This document shows positions 18,643-27,655 of a DNA stretch of 49,916 nucleotides, piece after piece. The notes under the pieces are model-generated. The model did no database searches. It was not told where the DNA came from and was given only the letters and a program-made list of their open reading frames with translations. Each line of letters begins with the position of its first letter. Positions within the stretch are counted from its first letter, which is position 1. The DNA is taken from contig VXRL01000071.1 of NCBI GenBank assembly GCA_009838515.1, positions 1 through 49,916 of the forward strand. The letters are read 5' to 3'. The DNA is from Terriglobia bacterium (GTDB taxonomy: Bacteria; Acidobacteriota; Terriglobia; Bryobacterales; UBA6623). A program made the translations under genes and the position numbers.

Positions 18643-19479
18643 TTACCAGAACTCGCGAGCATGGTGATGGACGCGCTGGCCGTGCGCTCGCATGCGCTCT
18701 TCCCAAGCTTCGTCACACTCAATCCGTCCATCGAGCGCCCTCAGCGCCTCCTCAAGTTCGGTTCGACCATTCGGCGCGGCCAGCGCAACGCTCACCGCCG
18801 GATGCAGCATGCAGAAGCGATAGCACTCTTCCGCGCTGGGAGGCGGCAGATCGGGCGGATCGTCCGGTGTGGATCTCAACAGATCGCGCCAGCGGAGCCC
18901 GGTGAACGTCACGACTGGCATTCGGAGTTCGGACGTTACGGGGAACACGTCCCGCTCCGCCCCGGTATGAGCGGCGTTGTAGCGGATCATCAGCATGTCG
19001 AGTCTCCGCCGGCCGCTTGGAGCGATCTCCGCAGCCCAGCCAGCGGCTAGCGAGCGCTGGTGGCTGGTCACCCCGAGCATGCCGATGCGACCTTCCCTCC
19101 GATAGCGGTCAAGCACTTCCCATGCCCCTCCGGAGACCGTGATCGCGTTCCATTCTTCGGCCGACTCCACGTAATACAGGGTCACGACCTCCAAGCGCTC
19201 GCTGCGCGTGTGCGCGAGCATCCATTCCATTTCTCGTACTGCCTGCTCGGCCGAGCGCGCCTTGAACTGCGCCGCAAGCACGACCTCCTTGCGCCGCGCC
19301 CCCAGTCCGGCGACAGCTCGCGACAGGCCATCGGGCTTGCCGCACCAATTGAAGTAGCGCACGCCCCGCGAAAGCGCGTAGTCGACATCGCCGTCGGACA
19401 GGCTCGTGTTGCCCCGCGTCGCGATACCCAGCCGCGGCACTGCCGGCAGGCCCTCCGACAGCCGGGCAAGTTCGCTCAT
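18643..19479 (-). CDS. aldo/keto-reductase-fold protein with degenerate active site
   Basis: The 278-residue product has the overall pattern of the aldo/keto reductase TIM barrel (RLGIATRG at the start, RREGRIGMLGVTSHQ, MLMIRYNAAHTGAERDVFP, a late PAVSVALAAPNG strand). The catalytic tetrad seems eroded. Where FDTAxxYG should supply Asp and Tyr, the sequence is YFNWCGKPDG (residues 42-51, Asn in place of Asp, no Tyr). At the His position there is TLYYVESAEEW. Only the Lys equivalent (QFK, Lys73) is plausible. It may be a non-catalytic or altered-chemistry family member. It lies 23 bases upstream of no other minus-strand gene, and the gene before it on this strand is the outer-membrane protein. 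Confidence 0.75.
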   Translation of the reverse strand: MSELARLSEGLPAVPRLGIATRGNTSLSDGDVDYALSRGVRYFNWCGKPDGLSRAVAGLGARRKEVVLAAQFKARSAEQAVREMEWMLAHTRSERLEVVTLYYVESAEEWNAITVSGGAWEVLDRYRREGRIGMLGVTSHQRSLAAGWAAEIAPSGRRRLDMLMIRYNAAHTGAERDVFPVTSELRMPVVTFTGLRWRDLLRSTPDDPPDLPPPSAEECYRFCMLHPAVSVALAAPNGRTELEEALRALDGRIECDEAWEERMRAHGQRVHHHAREFW

Positions 19480-19502
19480 CCGGGACTGCCAGACGCCGCC
19501 GG

Positions 19503-22217
19503 TCAGAACGTGAAGCGCAAGGTGAACCGGAAGGTCCGGCCATCGTTGAGCGTGTTGGTGATCTTTCCGAAATTGCCTTGCGCGAGGCTCGAACCGGGAT
19601 CCTGGAACTGCGGATGGTTCGTGAAATTGAGCGACTCGACCCGCAGCAGCAGTCTGTTCTCGCCGACCGGCCAGGCCTTGGACAGGGCAAGGTTTATATT
19701 TGCAATGCCGTCCCGGCGAAACGTATTGCGGCCCAGATTGCCTCGTTGATCGGTGGGCTTGATGAACGAGAAAGCGCTGGTCGGCAATTGCTGGGCCGAA
19801 GTGTCGGGATCGTCAATCGAGCGTCCTAGTATCGCCGGGTCCTCAAGGATGGGCGTGTCGCTGTGGGATCCGTCCACGTTGCCGAAGCCTGGCGCGTCCG
19901 AGCCGGCCTGCACCGAGAACGGCGTGCCGGACTTGAGCAGCACGACCGAGCTGAGCTGCCACGCGCCGAACAGGCTCCGAAGCAGCCCGGCGCTGGTACG
20001 CAGCGCAGGTGTCTGGTAGCTGAAATTGAACAGCGCGGCATGCGGCTGGTCGAAGTTGCTGACGCCGCGCAACTCGTGGTGGAGGTCAAACTCCGAAGGA
20101 CTCTCAGTCTGCCTCCGGTTGGCGTTGGACGCCGTGTTGAGGTAGCTGCCGCCCAAGTCGATCGCCTTGCTCCACCAATACGAGGCCTCCAGGCTGACGC
20201 CGGCCCAGCGCGGAACGCGCAATGTCGCGCGGCCAGCATCGAAGAACCCGCGCGAGCCATTGTTCACGTGGAACACGTTGAAATAGCGCTGATCCGGACG
20301 CCGTGCATTGACGGTGCGCGTGATCTGTGGGATGCCCTCTACCACCCGCGCCCGGTTGAGGAAGTACATCGACAGCAGCTTGTGGGAGCGGCTGCCAATG
20401 TAGGCTAGATCCAACTGCCAGTCCCGCGCGATCTCGAACTCCCACGAATAGCTGTAGTTGTGCGTGTACGGGATAGCCAGATCGGGGGCAATGTCGAATC
20501 TCACCGACCGCGCATTGGGATCGAGCTTGATCGGTCGCACCGCCTGCAACGGATCAACCAGATCGGGCGTCTGGACCACGACCGTCACGTTCTGCGGCGG
20601 GTTGATGCGCGACTGGATGTAGGTAGCCGTGAAGATCTCGCCGTAGTGCAGGCCATAGGATGCGCGCATTACCCCACCCTTGCCCGGCAGCCTGTAGGCA
20701 AAGCCGAAGCGCGGCGCGAAGTTGTTCAGGTCCGACGAGTAAGGAATCCGTGTCAGCTCGTTGACCTCCGTAGGCCGGGCGACCGGCTCCCAGCGCAGGC
20801 CCAGGCTCAACGTGAGGTTGCCGCTCGCTTTCCACTCGTCGCCGAAGTAGAGTTGCGACATCCACTGCCGGAAGCCCCGATGCACGTCGCCGATGGCAAT
20901 CGAGTAATTGCTCGCCAAGCCCAGGCGCAAATTGGTGATACCGTCGTTGCCGAAGTTCTGCCGGAAGATGAAACGCCCCCGGTGATCCTGCAGCTCGCGC
21001 CCGTTGATCTGGCTGCGGTGCAGCTCGCCGCCGAAGGTGATGTTATGGTCGCCGCGGCGATAGCGGAGGCGGGCTCCGTAGCGGAAGTTATTGCCGGCCC
21101 GATCCACCGGAAACCGACCGGGCGGGCCGATCGAGTCCAATTCGCGGCCGACGCGGATCCAGGGCCCGATGGAGGTCTCGTCGGGTATCAGCAGCGAGCC
21201 GACCCGATCAAAGCCGGCAGTGAAGTCGCCGGTCAGGCGGGGCGTCCAGCTGCGATTCCAGGTAATGCGGGATTGGTGGTTGCGCGTGGTCGTATTCGGG
21301 TTCTGGCCGCCGACCAGCTGAAACGCGTCCACGTTTTGCAACACCAGGCCATAGCGCATGGTGATGCGGCCGCTATCGCCAGTCGCTTGGTCCAGCGTCG
21401 CCGCAACCCGGTCGTTGGCAATGTCCTGGGGCGCGTTCGTATTGAGGGCGCGTAGATTGATGTCCGGGCGATTCGGGGCCGCAACGGGGTAGGCATCCAT
21501 GATCCGCTGCACAAACGCCCGCGTGGCGGGATCGGTGGCGAGCGGCGTACGCTCCTCAAGCGTCGGAACAAGCACGTTGCCGTTGACCTGGCCCTTGTTC
21601 CGCGTCTGGCTGCCGTTGAGCGTGAGCGCGGCTCCCTTCCACGCCGGCATCCCCACCGTTACGCCGTAGTTGTTGCTGCGAGCCGGCTGCACCGCGCCGA
21701 CCTGAAAGAACGAACGCGCACTGACGGCACTGTTGGTGTGGGTCAGGAACACGCTGCCGTTCACGCGCGAAGCCGGCGCCGGAGGGGCGTGGACGGGACG
21801 CCCGGGCGGGCCGCCGAACTCGGTCGCCCAATACGAACGATCGATTTGAAGGTTCTTGACGGCGGTGGCCGAAATGCCGAGCCGCTCGTTGAGCTCCTTG
21901 AGCACGTTGTTGTCGATCAATGCCAGGCTGACGTTTTCGTTACGGCGCCCCTCTCCCTGCTCGGAGTTCACCTCGCCGAGCAGGTTGAGCCGTGTTCGAT
22001 CTGCAGCATCCGACGTGGAGACCGCGCCAGCTTCGCTTTCGGGTCCTTCCTCATCGAGCGCTTCAGAGAGCTCTTCCGCGACCTCCGAACCGCTCGCCGG
22101 GGCCGCGCTAGGTGCCGACTGGCCCAGCGCCGGTGTAGCGAGCACGACCAAAGCCATGCAAGCTGCGAGCAATCTACCGCCAATCATCGCTGGCTCAGCG
22201 TACCGTAGTCTAGGCAT
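19503..22217 (-). CDS. Oar-like TonB-dependent outer-membrane protein
   Basis: The product, about 904 residues, is a predicted outer-membrane beta-barrel of the Oar-like type common in acidobacteria. A signal peptide ends at ATPALGQ. The C-terminus is FRFTLRFTF, an outer-membrane beta-signal with terminal Phe. Typical barrel segments include FTAGFDRVGSLL, RLRYRRGDHNITFGGE, LSLGLRWEP, NNFAPRFGFAYRLPGKGG and SYSWEFEIARDWQLDLAYIGSRSHKL. Full-length Oar-like proteins usually start with a carboxypeptidase-regulatory-like domain; here that region is a short acidic stretch (SEVAEELSEALDEEGPESE). The start may be GTG 22229, ATG 22217 or ATG 22187. The ligand is unknown. The alcohol dehydrogenase is divergent. 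Confidence 0.88.
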   Translation of the reverse strand: MPRLRYAEPAMIGGRLLAACMALVVLATPALGQSAPSAAPASGSEVAEELSEALDEEGPESEAGAVSTSDAADRTRLNLLGEVNSEQGEGRRNENVSLALIDNNVLKELNERLGISATAVKNLQIDRSYWATEFGGPPGRPVHAPPAPASRVNGSVFLTHTNSAVSARSFFQVGAVQPARSNNYGVTVGMPAWKGAALTLNGSQTRNKGQVNGNVLVPTLEERTPLATDPATRAFVQRIMDAYPVAAPNRPDINLRALNTNAPQDIANDRVAATLDQATGDSGRITMRYGLVLQNVDAFQLVGGQNPNTTTRNHQSRITWNRSWTPRLTGDFTAGFDRVGSLLIPDETSIGPWIRVGRELDSIGPPGRFPVDRAGNNFRYGARLRYRRGDHNITFGGELHRSQINGRELQDHRGRFIFRQNFGNDGITNLRLGLASNYSIAIGDVHRGFRQWMSQLYFGDEWKASGNLTLSLGLRWEPVARPTEVNELTRIPYSSDLNNFAPRFGFAYRLPGKGGVMRASYGLHYGEIFTATYIQSRINPPQNVTVVVQTPDLVDPLQAVRPIKLDPNARSVRFDIAPDLAIPYTHNYSYSWEFEIARDWQLDLAYIGSRSHKLLSMYFLNRARVVEGIPQITRTVNARRPDQRYFNVFHVNNGSRGFFDAGRATLRVPRWAGVSLEASYWWSKAIDLGGSYLNTASNANRRQTESPSEFDLHHELRGVSNFDQPHAALFNFSYQTPALRTSAGLLRSLFGAWQLSSVVLLKSGTPFSVQAGSDAPGFGNVDGSHSDTPILEDPAILGRSIDDPDTSAQQLPTSAFSFIKPTDQRGNLGRNTFRRDGIANINLALSKAWPVGENRLLLRVESLNFTNHPQFQDPGSSLAQGNFGKITNTLNDGRTFRFTLRFTF

Positions 22218-22361
22218 TATCCGCACCACTACCTAGTCAATTAGGCGGGTCCTAGCGTGCCATTGTTACGACAGATGGCGGCGGGTCAATGTTCGCTAGA
22301 ATCGAGGTTCGCGGCTCGCGCCCAGCGGCGCGGCCCACAATAGAAGCGACCCAGGAACTCC

Positions 22362-23477
22362 ATGCGCACCCGAGCGGCAGTCGTGAGAGAGGTTGGTCAG
22401 CTGACCATCGAAGAAGTCCAGCTGGCGCCACCCAAGCAGAGCGAGGTCTTGGTACGCATACATGTCGCTGGTGTCTGCCACTCGGATCTTCACACTCTGC
22501 GCGGCGAGCTGCGCGCCGAGCCGCCGTTGGTGCTCGGGCACGAGGGTGCGGGCGTGGTGGAGGCGGTGGGAACCGCTGTCACCCGCTGCAAGCCAGGCGA
22601 TCGGGTCGTGATCAACTGGCTGCCCGCCTGCGAGTGCTGTCCGACCTGCCTCAACGGTCGCCACAACCTCTGCGAGCGGCTAGCCTCGACGACCTTCAAG
22701 GCACTGCTGATCGATGGGACGACCCGGCTCTCCACCGCGGAGGGCATGCCCCTGAAGCACATGCTCAGCGCGGCAACGATGGCCGAGCATGCGGTGGTCG
22801 ACGAAGCCGGCATCGTTCCAATTCCAGACGGCGTGCCGTTCGAAATCGCCGCGGTGATTGGCTGCGCCGTGGCGACCGGGGTGGGCGCGGTGATCAACAC
22901 GGCCAAGGCGCTGCCAGGAGTGCCGGCGGCGGTGATCGGCTGCGGCGGCGTTGGCCTCAGCGCCCTGTTGGGCTGTAAGCTGGCGGGCTGCAACCCGATT
23001 GTCGCCGTTGACGTGCTGGACTCGAAGCTGGAATTCGCCAGGGCACTGGGCGCCGATCAAACATTGAATTCGACCACCGTCGAGAAACCGGCCAGGGAAC
23101 TGCGCGGCATGACAGGGGGTGGACCCGAGTACGTCTTCGACAGCGTGGGGTCGGCGTCAACGATCGCCCTCGCCGTCAACGCGGTGCGCCCGGGGGGCGC
23201 GGCCACCATCGTGGGCCTGCACGCCGCGAAGCAGCTGGTGGAGATCCCGGCCGGCGCCTTGGTGCTGCAGAACAAGCAGCTGCTGGGCTCCTTCGCGGGC
23301 TCGATCCGGCCGAGGTTGGACCTGCCCAAGCTGCTCGGCCTCTACCAAGGCGGCCGGCTACCGCTGGACGACTTGATCTCGAAGCGCTACCCGTTGGACG
23401 CGCTCCAGCAAGCCTTCGACGACATGGAAGCCGGGAACGTCGCCCGGGGCGTGCTGGCACTCGCCCCGCAAGCTTAG
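22362..23477 (+). CDS. zinc-dependent alcohol dehydrogenase
   Basis: The 371-residue product is a medium-chain dehydrogenase/reductase. Catalytic zinc ligands are in VCHSD, GHEGAGVVEAVG and GCAVATGVGAV. The structural zinc site is the Cys cluster CECCPTCLNGRHNLC, and the cofactor motif is GCGGVGLSA with acidic VAVDVLD. Proteins with this pattern oxidise primary alcohols or formaldehyde adducts with NAD, and the closest types are class III-like and mycothiol- or NDMA-type enzymes; the exact substrate is not visible. GGAA lies 4-7 bases before the start. The gene is divergent from the outer-membrane protein (about 145 bases between starts) and convergent with the hydrolase pair. Confidence 0.93.
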   Translation: MRTRAAVVREVGQLTIEEVQLAPPKQSEVLVRIHVAGVCHSDLHTLRGELRAEPPLVLGHEGAGVVEAVGTAVTRCKPGDRVVINWLPACECCPTCLNGRHNLCERLASTTFKALLIDGTTRLSTAEGMPLKHMLSAATMAEHAVVDEAGIVPIPDGVPFEIAAVIGCAVATGVGAVINTAKALPGVPAAVIGCGGVGLSALLGCKLAGCNPIVAVDVLDSKLEFARALGADQTLNSTTVEKPARELRGMTGGGPEYVFDSVGSASTIALAVNAVRPGGAATIVGLHAAKQLVEIPAGALVLQNKQLLGSFAGSIRPRLDLPKLLGLYQGGRLPLDDLISKRYPLDALQQAFDDMEAGNVARGVLALAPQA

Positions 23478-23493
23478 CTGCGACCGGTCTGGG

Positions 23494-24765
23494 TCAGTCT
23501 GCAATCGCTTGGTAGGCGAGCCGCTTGAACTGCGTTCGACCATCGCTGAAGCGTGGCGGCAAGAGCTGGATCATGTACAGGCCGATCATCTCCTCGGTCG
23601 GGTCGATCCAGAAGATCGTGCCGGCCAGCCCGCCCCAGTTGTACTCGCCCAGCGAGCCATTGATCCCGCTCGCAGCCCTGTCCACGTGGACTGCGAAATC
23701 CAGCCCGAAGCCGTAGCCGTCCGAAAGCACCTGCGAGGCGCGGCGAGTCCCCGCGACATGATCGCGGGTCATTAGCTCGATCGTCTTGCGGCTGATGATA
23801 CGCTCTCCGCCCAGGGTCCCGCCGTTGAGCAGCATCTGGCAGAACCTCAGATAGTCTCGCGTGGTCGATACTAGCCCGCCCCCGCCCGAGAACCACTTGC
23901 TCTCGTAGTCGTAGTAGCCCGAAGATCTGTCGGCCGACGCAGGCTCGATCCCTTCGCCGTCCTCGGTCTTGGCGTACATCTGCACGAACCGACCCTTCTT
24001 TTCCTCGGGCACGGTGAAGCCCGTGTCGCGCATGTCCAGCGGTCCGAAGATCCGCTCGTCCATGAACGTGGCCAGGTCTTGGCCGGAAAGGACTTCGATC
24101 AGGCGGCCCTGCACATCGACCGAGACGCTATACTCCCAAGCCGATCCGGGGTGGTGTTTGAGCGGAACCTGCGCCAGTTTCTGGATGAAGTCGTCAATCG
24201 ACCGGTTGTCTCCCAGCACGTTGAGGTCACGGAACTTCTCGTCTGCCGCAGTGTCGCCACCGCCGTAGCCCATGCCGGCAGTGTGCCGCATCAGATCCTG
24301 CACCGTCATCTCGCGGCGGGCCTTGGTCGTGCCGCCGCCATCGAGCACTTCGAGTCCGCCGAGCTCAGGGATGTAGTTCTTGACCTGGTCCCGCAAACCG
24401 AACTTGCCCTCTTCGAAGAGCGTCATCAAGGCCACGCCGACAATGGGCTTGGTCATGGAATAGATGCGGAAGATCGTGTCGTCGGACATCGCTAGACCGC
24501 CCTCCCGATCTGCCATGCCGACAGTCTCCCAATAGGCGATCCTGCCCCGGCGCGCCACGACGCCGATGGCACCGGCCAGGTGGCCGCGATCGACATCTGA
24601 CTGCAGGGCCGCCGTGATCCGGTCAAGCCGTTCTTGGGAAAGTCCGACCTGGGCGGGATCCGCCCTGGGGATTTCTCCGACCGTCTGGACGCCGGAATCG
24701 GGCCCGGAACTGCAGCTCAGCGCTAGCAGAAGGAAGACAAGGGGTGGAATTGCGATCCGTCTCAT
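23494..24765 (-). CDS. EstB-like serine hydrolase, lipoprotein (copy 1)
   Basis: The 423-residue product is a class C beta-lactamase-fold serine hydrolase. A lipoprotein-like signal ends at LALSC (Cys18). The catalytic SxxK is SMTK in FRIYSMTKPIVGVALM, the second motif is YSV in WEYSVSVDVQG, and the third-position WGG is in YNWGGLAGTIFWID, a pattern of EstB-type esterases rather than true beta-lactamases (KTG). It probably cleaves small esters or peptides in the periplasm. It is closely similar over its whole length to the next upstream gene on the same strand, so the two arose by tandem duplication. Confidence 0.9.
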   Translation of the reverse strand: MRRIAIPPLVFLLLALSCSSGPDSGVQTVGEIPRADPAQVGLSQERLDRITAALQSDVDRGHLAGAIGVVARRGRIAYWETVGMADREGGLAMSDDTIFRIYSMTKPIVGVALMTLFEEGKFGLRDQVKNYIPELGGLEVLDGGGTTKARREMTVQDLMRHTAGMGYGGGDTAADEKFRDLNVLGDNRSIDDFIQKLAQVPLKHHPGSAWEYSVSVDVQGRLIEVLSGQDLATFMDERIFGPLDMRDTGFTVPEEKKGRFVQMYAKTEDGEGIEPASADRSSGYYDYESKWFSGGGGLVSTTRDYLRFCQMLLNGGTLGGERIISRKTIELMTRDHVAGTRRASQVLSDGYGFGLDFAVHVDRAASGINGSLGEYNWGGLAGTIFWIDPTEEMIGLYMIQLLPPRFSDGRTQFKRLAYQAIAD

Positions 24766-24926
24766 GCAACGGAGAGATTAGCAGAATGAGCGCAGGAACG
24801 ATCGACGCAGGCCGAACCGCGCCGGCCTGCCAGCAGGCACAGCAGCGGCGACATCCAGTCAGATGCTTCGCGACGATTGGGATCCAACGAGGTCGGAATT
24901 CGGCGTCAGCAGAACGGCGACCGGGA

Positions 24927-26165
24927 TTAGTCCGTGATCGACTGATAAACCAGCCGCTTGAACTGGCCGGCTCCGTTTGCATAGCGCGGCGGCATCATTT
25001 GGATCATGTAGATCCCGATTAGGTCCTCTGCAGGATCGATCCAGAAGCTTGTTCCGGCCAATCCGCCCCAGTTGTACTCGCCGACCGACCCATTGAGGCC
25101 GCTCTTGGTCGGATCGATATGGACGGCAAAGTTGAGGCCGAAACCATATCCCGCCGCCAAGATGGACGAAGCGCGCGCGATCTCGCTGACGTGATCAATG
25201 GTCATCAGTTCCACAGTCTTGCGGCTCAGGATGCGCGTCCCGTCGAGAATCCCGCCGTTGAGCAGCATCTGGCAGAACCGCAGGTAGTCACGCGTCGTGG
25301 ACACAAGCCCGCCACCGCCGGAGTACCACTGTGTCTCCTCGTAGTACCGCTTGGTGCGGCCGTCATTTGCCGGCTCGATCCCTTTCTCGTCCTCGGTCTT
25401 CTTGTAGGCCTGCGCGAAGCGCCCGCTCTTTTCCTCGGTCATCCTGAACGCGGTGTCGCGCATGTCGAGCGGCTCGAACACGCGCTCCCTCATGTACGTG
25501 GCCAGATCCTTTCCGGACAGCACTTCGATCAGGCGGCCCTGAACGTCCACTGACACGCTGTAGTCCCACTGCGTGCCGGGCTGGTGCTTGAGCGGCAGCT
25601 TCGACAGCTTGTCGACGAACTGCGCGACCGACCGATTCTCCGACAAGACTCCCGCGTCGTTATACATCTTGTCCACACGGCTATCGCCGAACAGGCCGTA
25701 TGTCATGCCCGAGGTGTGCCGCATCAAGTCCTGCACCGTCATCTCGCGGTCAGGAGCCACCTCTTTGCCGGCCACCCAAACCTTGAGGCCGCCAAGCTCC
25801 GGTATGTGCTGCCCGACCTCGTCCTTGAGGGAGAATCTGCCCTCTTCATAAAGAATCATCAGGGCGACGCTGACGATGGACTTGGTCATCGAGTAGATGC
25901 GGAAGATCGTCTCGTCCGCCATCGCAGTGCCGGCCTCGCGGTCAGCCATTCCAACGTTCTTCCAATACGCGATCTTGCCCTTGCGGGCGACCACGCCTAT
26001 GGCCCCGGCGACGTGGCCTTGATCAACGCTGCTCTCCAGTGCTTGCGTGATCCGATCCAGCCTCTCCTGCGAGAGCCCGACGTCCGCCGGCGCAGCCCTG
26101 GGCAGTTCCGCCCCTACAGCGCCGACCAGCAGGCTGATTGCAAGAAGGAGGATTCTAAAGTGCAT
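24927..26165 (-). CDS. EstB-like serine hydrolase (copy 2)
   Basis: The 412-residue product has the same architecture as its downstream neighbour: SMTK in IYSMTKSIVSVALM, YSV in WDYSVSVDVQG, and WGG in EYNWGGLAGTSFWIDP. The start at 26165 gives a normal Sec signal (MHFRILLLAISLLVGAVGAE); a much longer upstream reading frame encodes no recognisable protein. Unlike copy 1, it has no lipobox cysteine, so one copy is predicted to be membrane-anchored and this one soluble in the periplasm or secreted. The paralogs are separated by 161 bases, and the Kelch gene is divergent. Confidence 0.9.
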   Translation of the reverse strand: MHFRILLLAISLLVGAVGAELPRAAPADVGLSQERLDRITQALESSVDQGHVAGAIGVVARKGKIAYWKNVGMADREAGTAMADETIFRIYSMTKSIVSVALMILYEEGRFSLKDEVGQHIPELGGLKVWVAGKEVAPDREMTVQDLMRHTSGMTYGLFGDSRVDKMYNDAGVLSENRSVAQFVDKLSKLPLKHQPGTQWDYSVSVDVQGRLIEVLSGKDLATYMRERVFEPLDMRDTAFRMTEEKSGRFAQAYKKTEDEKGIEPANDGRTKRYYEETQWYSGGGGLVSTTRDYLRFCQMLLNGGILDGTRILSRKTVELMTIDHVSEIARASSILAAGYGFGLNFAVHIDPTKSGLNGSVGEYNWGGLAGTSFWIDPAEDLIGIYMIQMMPPRYANGAGQFKRLVYQSITD

Positions 26166-26407
26166 CGGATAACCTCTGCGCCCGCCGTTGCGGGGAATGC
26201 ACTGGGAATTATAGCGATCCGGGCAGGGCTCTCCTCCGACCGCAGAGTCGTGCGCAGGGCAAGGCATGTGCCGATCAACGGCGCCCACGCTGCTCGTCGC
26301 TATGCTGGAATCGGAAGCGGCGCAGCAGCCGCTCCGGCGCGGTCCTCGCAAAGCATCGTCCCGCAGAAGCAAGATTGCTCGCGGACAGAGAACTCTGAAC
26401 CTAAGCG

Positions 26408-27418
26408 ATGGCACGCATGAACCGAGTCGTAGCTTGCATCGCGGCCAGCGCCGCACTCCTGCTTCCACATTGCAGCCAGGTGGCCGAAGAGGCGTCGGCT
26501 CCCGCCGGCTGGTCGACTGTTCTAGTCGCCGAGGACCCCACCCCCCGCCATGAAACGGCGATGGTGGCGATCGGCGGCAAGGCGTACTTGATGGGCGGAC
26601 GAGGCGTGAAGCCGGTCGAAGAGTTCGATCCCGTGGCAAGGACGTGGCGCAAGCTCGGGCCTACGCCGATGGAGATGCATCACTTCCAGCCGGTCGTCTA
26701 CGACGGGCGGATCTTCGTGATGACGGCGATGACGGGGAAGTATCCCAAGGAGACTCCGCTGGAAACCCTTTATATTTACGATCCGATCGCAGACGCTTGG
26801 GAGCAAGGCCCCGAGATTCCGCCCAGTCGCAGGCGGGGCGGGGCCGGCACGGTCGTCTACCGCGAGAAGATCTACTTGGCGTGCGGGATCATCGATGGCC
26901 ACACGAGCGGCACCGTCGCTTGGTTTGACGAGTTCGACCCGCGAACCGGAGAGTGGCGGCAGCTGCCCGATGCGCCGCATGCGCGAGACCACTTTTCCGC
27001 AGTGGTCAGCGATGACCGCCTGTATCTGATTGGCGGCCGCAACACAAGCTACCACGAGCCCGACAACTTCACCGCGTTCTTCGGGCGTGTGGTTCCCGAG
27101 GTCGATGTCTACGACTTCGCAACGAAGCAGTGGTCCACGCTGGCGGCCAAGCTGCCAATCGGCACGGCCGCGGGCGGCCTGATCGCGATCGATCGCTCGA
27201 TCTACTACTTCGGGGGCGAGACAGCTCAGGATCTGGCCCATGCAGAGACGCAGCGTTTGGACTTGGACACGGGCGAATGGTCCTTGGTTGCGCCGTTGGT
27301 ACGCGGGCGCCACGGCGGCGGTGCCGCCCTCTTGAACGGCGCGATCTACTTTGCCACCGGGAGCGGAGGTCGCGGCGGCGGACCGGAACTTGCCACGACG
27401 GAAGTTCTTAGGCGTTGA
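26408..27418 (+). CDS. exported Kelch-repeat beta-propeller protein
   Basis: The 336-residue product carries a signal-like N-terminus ending near LLLPHCSQ, possibly a weak lipobox, followed by Kelch repeats that fill the rest. Each repeat shows a paired Gly strand and a later Trp/Tyr: GGKAYLMGGRGV...TWRKLG, DGRIFVMTA...AWEQGP, REKIYLACGI...EWRQLP, DDRLYLIGGR...QWSTLA, DRSIYYFGGE...EWSLVA and NGAIYFATGS. Six blades are visible, compatible with a six-bladed propeller. No enzyme domain is fused, so a sialate-mutarotase-like or binding role is only a guess. It is followed after 237 bases by the thiamine-diphosphate enzyme. Confidence 0.85.
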   Translation: MARMNRVVACIAASAALLLPHCSQVAEEASAPAGWSTVLVAEDPTPRHETAMVAIGGKAYLMGGRGVKPVEEFDPVARTWRKLGPTPMEMHHFQPVVYDGRIFVMTAMTGKYPKETPLETLYIYDPIADAWEQGPEIPPSRRRGGAGTVVYREKIYLACGIIDGHTSGTVAWFDEFDPRTGEWRQLPDAPHARDHFSAVVSDDRLYLIGGRNTSYHEPDNFTAFFGRVVPEVDVYDFATKQWSTLAAKLPIGTAAGGLIAIDRSIYYFGGETAQDLAHAETQRLDLDTGEWSLVAPLVRGRHGGGAALLNGAIYFATGSGGRGGGPELATTEVLRR

Positions 27419-27641
27419 GGAAATCAGGCATTCCCCCGTTCCAGCGCGGTCAAGGCGGATCAAACGCTGCCGAGCCGAGCAGCGGCCCCGGCCGTGTCTG
27501 CTGACTGTCGACGCCGGCCCGGCGGCATAGAACGGAGATCTCATTGGCAGAGCAGTCTCCGAACCGCTGCCGAGAGGGCCGGATATCAGAATTGGCCTAT
27601 CATTGCGCGGTCGATCTCGTCTACGATCTATGTGGACACTC

Positions 27642-27655
27642 GTTAGGAGGAAACC
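27642..27655 (+). promoter_or_regulatory. strong Shine-Dalgarno before the TPP enzyme
   Basis: The sequence taggaggaaacc immediately before the ATG at 27656 contains a near-consensus AGGAGG with about 5 bases of spacing. It fixes this start and implies efficient translation, stronger than most starts in the window. Confidence 0.7.

Noticed and set aside
23494..26165. Beta-lactamase resistance genes
   Set aside because: Both proteins have the EstB-type WGG motif and lack a KTG box, so an esterase or peptidase is more likely than a beta-lactamase.
24927..26639. A 570-residue reading of the second EstB-like hydrolase
   Set aside because: The first 158 residues have no protein-like sequence, and a proper signal peptide starts at 26165; the longer frame is just open by GC-rich composition.
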